Positions 33,017 to 42,074 are shown, numbered from the stretch's first letter. The stretch is 64,000 bases of DNA from Hymenobacter sp. 15J16-1T3B (GCF_020711235.1 NZ_JAJFAV010000003.1:186001-250000), one strand, 5' to 3'. Notes: a model not told the origin generated them from the letters alone. Translations and numbers: made by a program.

Positions 33017-34588
33017 ATGCAACGCTACAACATCCTCTGGGCCGACGACGAAATTGACCTGCTCAAGCCGCACATCCTTTTTCTGAAAGAGCGCGGCTAC
33101 GACGTAACCGGGGTCAACTCCGGCTCCGACGCCATCGACGAGGTGCAGGACAAGAACTACGACCTGGTCTTTCTCGACGAGAACATGCCCGGCATCACCG
33201 GCCTCGAAGCCCTGGCCGAAATCAAAGCCGCCAAGCCCACGCTGCCGGTTATCATGATTACCAAGAGCGAGGAGGAGCACATCATGGAGGAGGCCATCGG
33301 CTCGAAGATTGCCGACTACCTCATCAAGCCGGTCAACCCCAACCAGATTCTGCTGTCGGTGAAGAAGGTGCTCGACAACAAGCGCCTGGTGTCCGAGAAA
33401 ACCAACAGCTCCTACCAGCGCGACTTCCGCCAGCTGGGCATGCAGCTTTCCGACCGCCTCTCGCCCGCCGAGTGGGCCGACGTGTACAAGAAGCTCACCT
33501 ACTGGGAGCTGGAAATCAACGAGACGGAGGGCAAGAGCATGGCCGACGTCTTCAACATGCAGAAGGACGAGGCCAATACCTACTTCGGCCGCTTCATCAC
33601 CGAAAACTACGAGGACTGGGTGAACGGCGACGACAAGGACGCCCCCTTGATGTCGCACCAACTCTTCAAGGAGCGCGTGTTCCCGCTCATGAAGCAGACC
33701 GGCGACACCCCGGTCTACTTCGTGCTCATCGACAACCTGCGCTACGACCAGTGGAAGGTCCTGGAGCCCATCATTGCCGATATGTTCACGGTGGACACGG
33801 AGGAAATGTACTACAGCATCCTGCCCACCACCACGGCCTACGCCCGCAACGCCATCTTCTCGGGCATGATGCCCGGCGAGATTCAGAAGAAGTACCCCAA
33901 CCTGTGGGTGTGGGACGACGACGACGAGGGCAAGAACCTGCACGAGGCCGAGTTCATGGAAATCAACTTCCAGAAGAACAACCAGAAGCAGAAGTTCAGC
34001 TACAACAAGGTCACGAACCTGCAGGCCGGCAAGGACTTGCTGGGCAAAATGCCCAACCTGCACAACAACTACAAGCTGAACGTCATCGTCTACAACTTTG
34101 TGGACATGCTCTCGCACGCCCGCACCGACATGGCCATGATCCGGGAGCTGGCGGCGGATGAGTCGGCGTACCGCAGCATCACCCGCTCGTGGTTCCTGCA
34201 CTCACCCTTGTATGAGATGCTGCAGGTCATTGCCGACAAGAAGGGCAAGCTCATCATCACCACCGACCACGGCACCATCCGCGTGAAGCGGCCCTACAAA
34301 ATCGTGGGCGACCGGAACACCAACACCAACCTGCGCTACAAGCACGGCAAAAACCTGGGCTTCGACGAGTCGCGCGACGTGTACGTGGTGCGCAAGCCGG
34401 AGCGCGTGTTCCTGCCCCGCGAAAACGTGTCGACAGCCTACGTCTTCACCCTAGGCGACTATTTCTTCGCCTACCCCAACAACTACAACTACTACGTGAA
34501 CTTCTACAAGGACACCTTCCAGCACGGCGGGATTTCCCTGGAGGAGTGCATCATTCCCTACATCACGCTGAGCCCAAAAGGAGCGTAA
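33017..34588 (+). CDS. porX: Type IX secretion regulator PorX
   Basis: A 523-aa two-domain regulator of the type IX secretion system and gliding. The N-terminal receiver domain (ILWADDEIDLLKPH, phospho-acceptor Asp in LVFLDENMPG, TKSEE, LIKPVNPNQIL) is followed by a helical bundle and a C-terminal PglZ/alkaline-phosphatase-type domain. That domain shows metal-site residues in LIDNLRYDQW, the Thr of TTTAYARNAIFSG and ITTDHGTI. The PglZ domain of PorX is reported to hydrolyse small oligonucleotides. The cognate kinase PorY is not nearby. The start at 33017 begins the receiver fold directly. Confidence 0.93.
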   Translation: MQRYNILWADDEIDLLKPHILFLKERGYDVTGVNSGSDAIDEVQDKNYDLVFLDENMPGITGLEALAEIKAAKPTLPVIMITKSEEEHIMEEAIGSKIADYLIKPVNPNQILLSVKKVLDNKRLVSEKTNSSYQRDFRQLGMQLSDRLSPAEWADVYKKLTYWELEINETEGKSMADVFNMQKDEANTYFGRFITENYEDWVNGDDKDAPLMSHQLFKERVFPLMKQTGDTPVYFVLIDNLRYDQWKVLEPIIADMFTVDTEEMYYSILPTTTAYARNAIFSGMMPGEIQKKYPNLWVWDDDDEGKNLHEAEFMEINFQKNNQKQKFSYNKVTNLQAGKDLLGKMPNLHNNYKLNVIVYNFVDMLSHARTDMAMIRELAADESAYRSITRSWFLHSPLYEMLQVIADKKGKLIITTDHGTIRVKRPYKIVGDRNTNTNLRYKHGKNLGFDESRDVYVVRKPERVFLPRENVSTAYVFTLGDYFFAYPNNYNYYVNFYKDTFQHGGISLEECIIPYITLSPKGA

Positions 34589-34609
34589 CACGCACTGCCA
34601 TGCGCCACG

Positions 34610-34638
34610 AAAAAGCCGGTCGAAAGACCGGCTTTTTT
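34610..34638 (+). terminator. Terminator after porX
   Basis: AAAAGCCGGTC (34611-34621) pairs perfectly with GACCGGCTTTT (34626-34636), GAAA tetraloop and T-tail. The A/T flanks let it also serve the convergent gene at 34701. Confidence 0.9.
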
Positions 34639-34700
34639 AATGACCGGTAGTGCCGAGCAGGGAGTTGCAACGAGTACTGCTTGGGGCAGGGTAGCTCAAC

Positions 34701-35099
34701 TCAGCGCAGTTGCTGCAGGTGCTGTTGTTGGCGTTGCTTCAACAGGGCGGCGTCCTGTTTATGCCGCGGCTTGGAGGTGATGAGCACCACGCCGTTGAGC
34801 CCCCGGTTGCCGTAGAGCGCCGCGCCTTGCTTGGCCGATAGCACATCCATTTTCTCAATGTCGCCGGGATTTAGCTCGGCTAGCTGCTTCGGCGAGGCCA
34901 GCATGCCGTCGATGATGCACAAGGGTTCGTTGCCGGGCGCCGCGCTCATCCGGCATCCAATTACCACCGGCCCGGGCGCTTGGTCAGGTTGGGCCAAGGT
35001 GGCCTGTTGGGTGGCTTGGACGGGTGCCTGGGCCCGGGCGCCCCAGGCAAGCAAGGTGAACAAGGCGGCAGAAAGCAAACGCAGGCTGAGACCAGACAT
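34701..35099 (-). CDS. Secreted free-standing TonB-plug-like protein
   Basis: A 132-aa protein with a signal peptide (MSGLSLRLLSAALFTLLAWG, cleavage near ARAQ). The mature region carries PLCIIDGMLASPKQLAELNP, then IEKMDVLSAKQGAALYGNRG and GVVLITSK. This is the plug-domain signature of SusC-type TonB receptors, but no barrel follows. The C-terminus is a Lys/Gln-rich helix. Such short plug proteins occur in Bacteroidota, with unknown roles. A degenerate paralog lies just upstream. The ATG at 35099 begins the signal peptide. Confidence 0.75.
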   Translation of the reverse strand: MSGLSLRLLSAALFTLLAWGARAQAPVQATQQATLAQPDQAPGPVVIGCRMSAAPGNEPLCIIDGMLASPKQLAELNPGDIEKMDVLSAKQGAALYGNRGLNGVVLITSKPRHKQDAALLKQRQQQHLQQLR

Positions 35100-35264
35100 A
35101 GCGAGGCGGCGAAAGAATACAGTGATACGATGCAGATGCCCGCGGCAGACAAATTCCACAGTTCGCGTTTCGCGGGGCTTCGGAAAACTCGGCTACCCGG
35201 CCTGCGTCGTGCAACGACTTTGGACCAGTAGGAAGGCGGTAGGGTACGAGAAGCGCGCCGCCTG

Positions 35265-35615
35265 CTACGGACGCTTGAGCCAGCGCTTCCGCTTGACGGT
35301 GTCGATGAGCAGGGCTCCGTGTGCGGCCCGCGGCCCGAACCGGGCTACGGCTTGCTCCGGCTCCAACTCCCGCATGGCCAGAATGTCTTCGGCTGCGGGC
35401 AAGTTGGCTGAATCGGGCAGCACGTGGCCGTTGACGACCAGCAGCGGGCCGCGGCGGGGCTGGTGCAACGGGGTGGTAAGGCCCCAGACCGCATCAGCCG
35501 GCACACGCCGCACGTCGACCGGAAGCACTTCCGGCTCCTCCGCGGGCAGCCGGGTGAGCTGAGCAAAGCCGGGAACCGTTGCCAGCAGCAACCCAAGTAG
35601 CATCAGTCGTTTCAT
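35265..35615 (-). CDS. Secreted plug-like protein, paralog
   Basis: A 116-aa protein with a signal peptide (MKRLMLLGLLLATVPGFAQ). It has a degenerate version of the same plug pattern as its downstream neighbour: PLLVVNGHVLPDSANLPAAE, then ELEPEQAVARFGPRAAHGAL and LLIDTVKRK. The two genes are co-directional with a 165-bp gap. They could be an accessory pair that binds a receptor barrel or another TonB-linked component, but nothing in the sequence names the partner. Confidence 0.6.
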   Translation of the reverse strand: MKRLMLLGLLLATVPGFAQLTRLPAEEPEVLPVDVRRVPADAVWGLTTPLHQPRRGPLLVVNGHVLPDSANLPAAEDILAMRELEPEQAVARFGPRAAHGALLIDTVKRKRWLKRP

Positions 35616-35739
35616 GGCCTGAAGCGCGAGGCCGGGATGCGCAGCGGCCGTCGTCGACTAATAGACGCCTAAGGTATAGTTAAGGGTTGCAGGAAGATAG
35701 GTTTGATTTGGACGATAAACGGACGAGGAATAGACAAAA

Positions 35740-35768
35740 AAGTGGCCCTTCCACGTGGAGGGGCCGCG
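35740..35768 (-). terminator. Terminator of GT-C gene (minus strand)
   Basis: GGCCCTTCC (35744-35752) and GGAGGGGCC (35757-35765) form a 9-bp stem with one mismatch around ACGT. On the minus strand it is followed by TTTTTT. Confidence 0.75.
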
Positions 35769-35786
35769 TTGGAGTCGACGGTGGCT

Positions 35787-37541
35787 TTAGTGTTGGGCGG
35801 GCAAGCGGGTAGCGGTTTTGGGGCGAAGCATGGGTCGGGGGCTGGGGGCCGGGGTTGGCTGCAGTTCGTACAGGGCCACCGTGTTGCGGTTGTACTGCAC
35901 CTGCTGCGTCTTCTTGCCCAGGGTGCCGAAGTACGCGTGCAGCAAGCCGGGCGGGCTGAAGTCCTCGCGGTGGTACCACTCCGGCAGGGTCACGTAGTCG
36001 CCGATAGCATTGCGGTTCTGGTTGTCGTAGACGAGCCAGAGGCGGCGGGCTCCCTTCAGGCGGTCGAAGTCGGGTTGCAGGCGGCGTAGGTAGTCGGCCG
36101 GGCCGCTCGCCTCGTTTTTCACAAAGCTGCCCGTCACGGCGGTATACTTCAGCGGGTAGGCCAGCTGGTAGTACTCGTAGCTCTGGTTCATGTTCCAGAA
36201 CACGTACACCGCGTCGCCGGGCCGGTAGTGCTCGTTCACGTACATGATGGCCTCGCGGCTGTACTCGGTGTGCATGGCCAGGCGCGGGTCGGCGGCTTCG
36301 CGGGCCGAGGTGATGACCGTGGGCGCGAAGAACAGGGCCAGCAACAGCCCGAACCAGGCCGGGCGGCGGGCCAGGCGGCGCTGCAGCCACTCCACGCCCA
36401 GGCTGATGACGATGATGAGGGCCGGCAGTAGAAACAGCGTGAACCGCTCGTGGAAGGGGTAGACCTTCACGGCGGAAGCTGCCACTGCCAGCGCCATGGG
36501 CAGCAGCAGCACGGCAAAATTCAGCCGGTCTTTGCGGGCGAAGTACACGGCGCCAATAACGAGGCAGCTCAGGTGCAGCCAGCCCATTTTGAAGACGTAG
36601 CGCAGCGGGTGCTGGTTGAGCACGTCGAGGTTGCCGTCGAGGTCCAGCATCAGGCTCAGCGGGTGCAGCAGGGTCAGGTATACCTTGTGGGCCAGCCATT
36701 TGGCACTTGCCACGGAAGGCGGCATGGGCATGAAGGCTTGGTCCATGCGGTCGAAGTAGTCGATAAGCCAACCCGACTCGTGGTACTTGCTGGTAATGAG
36801 CAGGTATTGCGCGCCAAAGCTGAGCACCCACAGCCCAAAGGGAATGGCATAGAGCAACAAGGTACGCCACTGCCGCCGCGCCAGCGCGTGCACGCTCAAC
36901 CCGATGCCGATGCCCGCCAGCACGAAGATCAGCGAAAACGAAAACCAGAGCAGCGCACTGCCCAGCAGGCCCCACAGCAGCAGGGAACCCACGTCGGTGC
37001 GGGCCCGGTAGCGGGTGTAGAGCCACACGGCCACCACGGCCGCCAGCAGCTCCGTGGCGTATTGCTTGGCTTCGATGGAGTGAAATACGCAGGCCGAGGA
37101 AAACGCCATGATGGCCACGGCCACCACCACCGTCCAGGGCTTGAGGAAGTAGCGCGCCACCGGCACCAGCACCAGCAGGGAGGCAATGCCGGCCAGCAGC
37201 GAAAACAGCCGCAGGGACTTTTCGCCGTAGCCAAACACCAGCGCCAGGGACTTGACGGCCCACAGGTACCCGATGGGCGCCTTCTGCTGGTACTCAAACG
37301 GCTCGGTGGCTAGCGCCCAATAGCCCTTCTTGATAATGTTGACGCCCAAATACAGCTCGTCGGTGACGAAGGAGCGGCTGTAAAAGAAGTGCACCAGCCG
37401 CAGCGCAATGCCCAGGGCCAGCACGAGGTACAGGAGGCGGGACCAGCGGGCAGTGCGCTCCGCCGCCAGCCGGGGCGCCGCCGCGGGGGCGGCGGGCCGG
37501 GGCATAGCGGGGGCGCTGACCTTCAGGGACAGAACTGGCAT
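35787..37541 (-). CDS. GT-C family membrane glycosyltransferase
   Basis: A 584-aa integral membrane protein with about twelve helices, of the ArnT/PMT-like GT-C superfamily that moves a sugar from a polyprenyl-phosphate donor to a surface acceptor. The first periplasmic loop carries the acidic catalytic-type motif SRSFVTDELYLGVNI, then KAPIGYLWAVK. The C-terminal soluble domain includes YRPGDAVYVFWNMNQSYEYY. It is a close paralog of the protein at 39597. It is the last gene of a minus-strand group after ubiA (46-bp gap) and has a terminator. A TTG 9 nt upstream is an alternative start. Confidence 0.8.
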   Translation of the reverse strand: MPVLSLKVSAPAMPRPAAPAAAPRLAAERTARWSRLLYLVLALGIALRLVHFFYSRSFVTDELYLGVNIIKKGYWALATEPFEYQQKAPIGYLWAVKSLALVFGYGEKSLRLFSLLAGIASLLVLVPVARYFLKPWTVVVAVAIMAFSSACVFHSIEAKQYATELLAAVVAVWLYTRYRARTDVGSLLLWGLLGSALLWFSFSLIFVLAGIGIGLSVHALARRQWRTLLLYAIPFGLWVLSFGAQYLLITSKYHESGWLIDYFDRMDQAFMPMPPSVASAKWLAHKVYLTLLHPLSLMLDLDGNLDVLNQHPLRYVFKMGWLHLSCLVIGAVYFARKDRLNFAVLLLPMALAVAASAVKVYPFHERFTLFLLPALIIVISLGVEWLQRRLARRPAWFGLLLALFFAPTVITSAREAADPRLAMHTEYSREAIMYVNEHYRPGDAVYVFWNMNQSYEYYQLAYPLKYTAVTGSFVKNEASGPADYLRRLQPDFDRLKGARRLWLVYDNQNRNAIGDYVTLPEWYHREDFSPPGLLHAYFGTLGKKTQQVQYNRNTVALYELQPTPAPSPRPMLRPKTATRLPAQH

Positions 37542-37587
37542 GGCAGGCAAAACGAGAGGTGGAGAAGACGGGCGCCGGTACCGAGGG

Positions 37588-38619
37588 CTAGCGGCCCAGG
37601 TTGTAGTGGTCTTGCAGCAGGCTGTGCAGGGGCGGAATGTTGATGAACATCAGGCCGGTGAGCAGCAGGCAGAAGAGCACCACGTAGGTCATAAACCAGT
37701 AGCGGGTGTAAAGCTTCTCGGAGCCTTGCACCGGCGAATTGTCCAGCAGGCCGATGCGCAGGTACCAGGAAAACAGCAGCGCGAAGAAGGGGAAGCTCAC
37801 CAGCAGCTCGATGCGGTTTTTGATGAGGAAAATGCCCAGGAAAAACGCGCAGGTGAGGGCGTAGAAGAACATCGAGATGAGCAGGCGGTGCTCGGTGTAG
37901 TAGCGGAACGAGCGGCGGTACAGGCCGGCGCGCTCCGGGTCGCCGATGAGGCGGTATTCGGCGAAGCGTTTGGTGGCCATCAGAAAGGCGCCGCCCATCC
38001 AGTAGGCCACGATGATGCTGCTCGGCGGGAAGCTGTTCAGCAGCTGAAATGAATCCAGGTCGGTCAGGGCCACCACCGGAGCCACCGTAAACCAACCCAG
38101 CGCAAAGCGGATCGGGTTATTAACCGATTCCGATAGCACGTCGATGTAGGCGCGCTCCTTGGTGCGGAAGGGCCGCACGTTGTACATCACGCCCATGAAC
38201 AGCAAGAACATCGACACCAGCAAAAACTGCATGCTGATCTGGTAGGCAATGGCGAAACCCACCAGCGCCAGGCCCAACCACTCGGCGTATACCAGCGCGG
38301 GCTTCACCACCCGCACCACCGAGGTGCGCTTCTTCTTCAGGGGGTGAAACTTGTCGAATTCCGCGTCGAGGTATTCGTTGATGACGTAGTTGGCCGAGGC
38401 CACCAAGCAGGTGCTGATGACGCCCAGGACCACTTTGGTCAGCAGCGCCCAGTCGAGGGTGGGGTTGAATACAATCAGGGCAAACAAGACCCCGGGCATC
38501 ATAAACACGTTTTTCACCCAGTTGTCGGGGCGGGCAATGGCCACGTAGTCCTTGAGGCCGGCCGGAATAATGGCCTGCGGCGTCTCTTCAGCGTTGGAGA
38601 GTACAGGGGTCTGGTTCAT
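37588..38619 (-). CDS. UbiA prenyltransferase, phosphoribosyl-type candidate
   Basis: A 343-aa membrane prenyltransferase with nine helices. RPDNWVKNVFMMPGVLF is the N-terminal signature I associate with decaprenyl-phosphate phosphoribosyltransferase-type members (mycobacterial Rv3806c). The first Asp-rich motif is NYVINEYLDAEFDKFHP (N-x3-D-x3-D). A second acidic region, YIDVLSESVNNPIRFALGW, follows. The family adds 5-phosphoribose to polyprenyl phosphate. The next enzyme in that pathway is a phosphatase, and the upstream HAD gene overlaps this one by 32 bp. The flanking GT-C enzymes could use the lipid-linked pentose. Substrate identity is inference. Confidence 0.78.
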   Translation of the reverse strand: MNQTPVLSNAEETPQAIIPAGLKDYVAIARPDNWVKNVFMMPGVLFALIVFNPTLDWALLTKVVLGVISTCLVASANYVINEYLDAEFDKFHPLKKKRTSVVRVVKPALVYAEWLGLALVGFAIAYQISMQFLLVSMFLLFMGVMYNVRPFRTKERAYIDVLSESVNNPIRFALGWFTVAPVVALTDLDSFQLLNSFPPSSIIVAYWMGGAFLMATKRFAEYRLIGDPERAGLYRRSFRYYTEHRLLISMFFYALTCAFFLGIFLIKNRIELLVSFPFFALLFSWYLRIGLLDNSPVQGSEKLYTRYWFMTYVVLFCLLLTGLMFINIPPLHSLLQDHYNLGR

Positions 38620-39301
38620 GGGTAGTGGTGGTTTGGGTGGCCCGGAGCTGCCGCGTCAGGCCGTGGTAGAAGTCGAACTCAGGCAGGGGTTGCTGCTCGA
38701 CGAGCAGGAAGGGCATGCCGGCGCGGCGGGCGCACTCGCCGTCCAGCTCGGGCCGGTCGCCAATGAAAAGGCACTGCTCGGGCGCCAATCCCAACTCCTC
38801 CGCCAGCAGCAGCAGGCCCCGCGGGTTGGGTTTCAGCCGGTTGACGGCCGCATCGGTGGAGCTGATGACCACGTCCGCCGCCAAGTTCATGGCGGCCAGC
38901 TTGGCGTGGGCGGGGTAGTCGGAATAAATGCCGATGCTGATGCCCCGGGCCCGCAGCGCGGCAAAAAACTCCGGAATGCCGGGGTACATGCAGCCAGACA
39001 GGTACTGGTTGGGGTGCTCAAACATCCAGCGGTTTACCACCCGGCGAATGGCCGGAATAGCCTGCGGGCGGTTGTCGGCGCACCAGGCGTATTGGTCCGC
39101 TTCCAGGTCCGGCCCCTCGTAGGCTACGTGTTTCTCCCGCTCGTGCCGGAAGCGGCGCAGCACCAGCATGTCGCGCAAGCGCCAGGGGCGCAGGGCGTAG
39201 TGGCCGAGCAGGTCGTAGAGCATCTTGCGGCGGAGTTTGCCCTGCGTGTACAAGGTCCCGTCAACATCGAGGATAACGGCCTTTATATGTTGCCATTCCA
39301 T
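38588..39301 (-). CDS. HAD-family hydrolase (phosphatase)
   Basis: A 237-aa haloacid dehalogenase-like phosphatase. Motif I is VILDVDGTLY (nucleophile Asp near residue 12), motif II is IYSDYPAH, motif III Lys is in RLKPNPRG, and motif IV is FIGDRPELDG. It probably dephosphorylates a small or lipid-linked sugar phosphate. Its 3' end overlaps the ubiA start by 32 bp, which is strong evidence of coupled function. In a polyprenyl-phosphoribose route it would remove the 5-phosphate. The upstream 39302-39350 region is AT-rich, suitable for the operon promoter. Confidence 0.85.
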   Translation of the reverse strand: MEWQHIKAVILDVDGTLYTQGKLRRKMLYDLLGHYALRPWRLRDMLVLRRFRHEREKHVAYEGPDLEADQYAWCADNRPQAIPAIRRVVNRWMFEHPNQYLSGCMYPGIPEFFAALRARGISIGIYSDYPAHAKLAAMNLAADVVISSTDAAVNRLKPNPRGLLLLAEELGLAPEQCLFIGDRPELDGECARRAGMPFLLVEQQPLPEFDFYHGLTRQLRATQTTTTHEPDPCTLQR

Positions 39302-39596
39302 GTTGATGTATTAATTGTCCGATGTAATGTTATAGATTTTATTTGAATTGTTAAATAAAAAAGTTGGGAAAAATATATCCGGCAATTCAGCAAGCAGATG
39401 ACTCGATTCGGTGATGACGCATTAGTGTGATAAGCCCTAGCGTAAGGCTTCAAGCCGCCCCAATGCCGTATGTGCCCAGCGGCGGCATGGCTGGTAATGC
39501 TTCTTCGAGCGGCCGACGGGAATCAGGAGCTAGCGAGGCAACAGCGTAAGCCGGCGGCGCTGCTGGCCCGGCACGCCAGCCCCACGCACGTGCAAC
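39302..39596. promoter_or_regulatory. AT-rich gap upstream of HAD-ubiA operon
   Basis: The first ~80 bp are strikingly AT-rich in a ~64% GC context, with TTATAGATTTTATTTGAATT. The remainder, to 39596, has ordinary composition and holds a small AAGCC/GGCTT hairpin (39435-39452 region). I see no gene here. Confidence 0.5.
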
Positions 39597-41294
39597 TCAG
39601 GGAGCCGGCGTTTCGGCGGCGGGCATTTCGTAGAGGCTGGCGGTGTGCGGCCCCAATTGAAAAAAGTCGATGCGTCGGCCGCGTTGGGCGAAGTAGGCTT
39701 CTACCGGCTGGGTGGGCTTAAACGAGTCGACGTGGTACCAGGCGGGCTGGTTGGCGTAGTCGCCGATGGGGTCCCGGTTCACGAAGTCGTACACAAACCA
39801 AACGCGGCGGGCGCCCTGCAGCTGCGCAAAATCGGGCTGCAGCTTGGCCATGAACTCCGCCGCGTCGCGCGCCTCGTTCTTGACGTTGTGGCCTTTCACA
39901 GGCGTAAAGCGCAAGCCGTACGCCGCCTGGTAGTACTCGTAGACGTGGCGCATGTTCCAGAACAGGTACACCGCGTCGCCGGGCCGGTAGTGCTCGTTCA
40001 CGTACATGATGACCTCGCGGTTGAACTCCCGGTTTTTAAACCGGTCCGGATTCAGGGCCTGGGCAGTGGTGTTGTAAATCGGCGGGGCCAGAAACAGCAG
40101 CAGGACCAGCGGCGCGGCGCGGTAGCGGGGCGTGAAAGCGTACAGAAACCGCTCCAGCCCGTAGGCCGCCAGCAGCATCAACAGCGGCGCAATAAACTGC
40201 GTGAACCGCTCGAACACCGGGTACACGCCCAAGCCGGACACCACCAGCATCAGCACAATGGGGGCGGTGAGGAGGGCAAACTTCACCGGCTTGGCGCGCA
40301 GCAGCAGGGCGGCGCCGGCCAGCAAAAAGCCCAGGTGCAGCCAGCCCAGCTTCACCACGTAGCGCCAGGGCGAGGTCAGCAAAAACTCCGAGTTTTCGTT
40401 GTGCGGCATCAGCCCGAGCGGGTGCTGGGTCAGCATGTAGGTCTTGTGCGCCAGCCAGGGCAGCAGGGCCTTCGGCGCCCAGGGCATGAAGGCGTCGTAC
40501 TGCTGGTCGAAAAAGTCCATCAGCCAAGCTGACTGGGGGAATTTGCTGATGTACAGCGCGTACTGCAGGCCGAAGCTGAGCAGCCAGCAGCTGAAGGGCA
40601 GCACGTACGCCCGCACCTGCGCCCAGTCGCGGCGCAGCAGCGCGGCCACGCCGAGCACCGTGCCCAGGCCGGCCAGCACGAAAATCAAGGGAAAGGCAAA
40701 CCACAGCAGCAGCCCGCCGAGCAGGCCCCACTGCAACTGCCCGCGTAGGCTGCGGTCCTCGCGGTAGTGCACGTAGAGCCACAGCGCCAGTAGCGTGGCC
40801 AGCAGCTCCACGGCGTACTGCTTGGCTTCGAGGGCGTGGTAAATGCACGAATCGGAGGCGGCGAGCATGGCCACGGCCGCCACCACGCCCCAGGGCCGCA
40901 GAAAAAACCGCGCCACCGGCACCAGCACAAACAGCGCGGCCACGCCGCTGAGCAGCGAAAACAGCCGCAGCGCCTGCTGCCCCGGCCCGAACAGGACGGT
41001 AAACAGCTTCACCGTCCAGAGGTAGCCCAGCGGAGCCTTTTGCTCGTAGAGCAGGGGCTGCGTGGCCAATTCCCAGAAGCTGCGGGTGGCGAAATTGACA
41101 TTCAGGTAGATTTCGTCGATGAAAAAAGACCGGTCGTACGCAAAATGATACAGCCGGACCAGGGTGCCCAGCGCCAGCACGGCTAGCAACACCGGGCGGT
41201 AGTACGGCAGCGAGGCGGCAGTGGCGGGCTGCGGCCCAGGCACCAGCGTAGCGGCTGCCGACGAAGGGGCAGCTGATTTAAACAGCAACGGCAT
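39597..41294 (-). CDS. GT-C family membrane glycosyltransferase, paralog
   Basis: A 565-aa integral membrane protein, paralogous to the protein at 35787: YDRSFFIDEIYLNVNFATRS (acidic motif), KAPLGYLWTVKL, EAKQYAVELLATLLALWLY and the C-terminal YRPGDAVYLFWNMRHVYEYY. It should transfer a sugar from a polyprenyl-phosphate donor to an envelope acceptor. It flanks the HAD-ubiA pair on the upstream side, with its own promoter region. The ATG at 41294 removes a Pro-rich extension from a TTG start. Confidence 0.8.
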   Translation of the reverse strand: MPLLFKSAAPSSAAATLVPGPQPATAASLPYYRPVLLAVLALGTLVRLYHFAYDRSFFIDEIYLNVNFATRSFWELATQPLLYEQKAPLGYLWTVKLFTVLFGPGQQALRLFSLLSGVAALFVLVPVARFFLRPWGVVAAVAMLAASDSCIYHALEAKQYAVELLATLLALWLYVHYREDRSLRGQLQWGLLGGLLLWFAFPLIFVLAGLGTVLGVAALLRRDWAQVRAYVLPFSCWLLSFGLQYALYISKFPQSAWLMDFFDQQYDAFMPWAPKALLPWLAHKTYMLTQHPLGLMPHNENSEFLLTSPWRYVVKLGWLHLGFLLAGAALLLRAKPVKFALLTAPIVLMLVVSGLGVYPVFERFTQFIAPLLMLLAAYGLERFLYAFTPRYRAAPLVLLLFLAPPIYNTTAQALNPDRFKNREFNREVIMYVNEHYRPGDAVYLFWNMRHVYEYYQAAYGLRFTPVKGHNVKNEARDAAEFMAKLQPDFAQLQGARRVWFVYDFVNRDPIGDYANQPAWYHVDSFKPTQPVEAYFAQRGRRIDFFQLGPHTASLYEMPAAETPAP

Positions 41295-41668
41295 GGCAGA
41301 GTGGATTGTGGGGCGGCCCAACGGCCGTGGCGGTGGCAAACGGACGGTACAAGCGAATAAACCGGCGGTGACGCGCCGCTAATCGGCAAGCAACCTAAGT
41401 CCTTTGTTAATCAAATAAGACAAATATTTCTTGAATAAAGAAATAAAAATTGCGTACTGAAAGTAGCTTGTTAGGAGTGGACGCAATTTGGTAATCAGCT
41501 TTAAACAGGACCACTGGCCGGCTTGAACAAGGGCAGGCGAGGCCACGCGAGTATTCGTGGTTGTCAGACGAGGCAACTCAATGCTTGGGCGGGTTGCCGT
41601 CGGCGTTGTGCGCGGGGAAGCGGCCAAGCCGTTATTTTGCCGGCCGGCCCCATCGGCCGCCGATAGTA
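41295..41668. promoter_or_regulatory. Divergent gap, GT-C gene and ModE-like gene
   Basis: A 374-bp gap with no credible gene. 41395-41460 is AT-rich and contains TTTCTTGAATAAAGAAA, a small palindrome. TTATTTTG near 41632 is a near-consensus -7 box for the ModE-like gene. Confidence 0.45.
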
Positions 41669-42028
41669 ATGAAAGACCTCTTACCCGACCCCGCCACGTT
41701 TCGCATCAACGGCCGCTTGTGGATTGAAGGCCCCGCGGACCGGTTTCTCGGTATCGGGCGGCTGGAATTGCTGCAGCGCATTCAGCAGCTGGGCTCCATT
41801 TCCAAGGCCGCGCAGGCCATGAATATGTCCTACAAGCGCGCCTGGGAATTGGTCAGCTCCATGAACGCCCAGGCCCGGGAGCCGCTGGTGAGTACCCAAA
41901 CCGGCGGGCAGCGCGGCGGCGGGGCCTTTCTCACGGCCGCCGGCGTGCGCGCTGTGGTTGACTTTGAGGCCTTGCAGCTGCGCTTTCAGGCGTTTGTGGA
42001 TGCCGAAACGGCCCGGCTGCACGACTAA
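41669..42028 (+). CDS. ModE-like winged-helix regulator
   Basis: A 119-aa protein that is only the DNA-binding half of ModE: a winged helix-turn-helix with RLELLQRIQQLGSISKAAQA, MSYKRAWELVSSMN and TGGQRGGGAFLTAAGVRAVV, the hallmark of ModE/LysR-type molybdate regulators. It lacks the C-terminal molybdate-binding (MOP/TOBE) domain. The start at 41669 gives the family N-terminus. It is followed by a TonB-dependent receptor whose promoter overlaps a CGTTAT...ATAACG palindrome, so that receptor is its probable target. Confidence 0.85.
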   Translation: MKDLLPDPATFRINGRLWIEGPADRFLGIGRLELLQRIQQLGSISKAAQAMNMSYKRAWELVSSMNAQAREPLVSTQTGGQRGGGAFLTAAGVRAVVDFEALQLRFQAFVDAETARLHD

Positions 42029-42050
42029 TGCAACCCCGGGCAATGGGTTT

Positions 42051-42074
42051 CGTTATGTTTGCTCGGGAATAACG
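42051..42074 (+). promoter_or_regulatory. Candidate ModE operator overlapping -7 box
   Basis: CGTTAT (42051-42056) and ATAACG (42069-42074) form a palindrome with a 12-nt spacer. The -7 box TATGTTTG (42054-42061) overlaps its left half. The half-site resembles the CGTTATAT-type half-sites of known ModE boxes. Confidence 0.55.
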
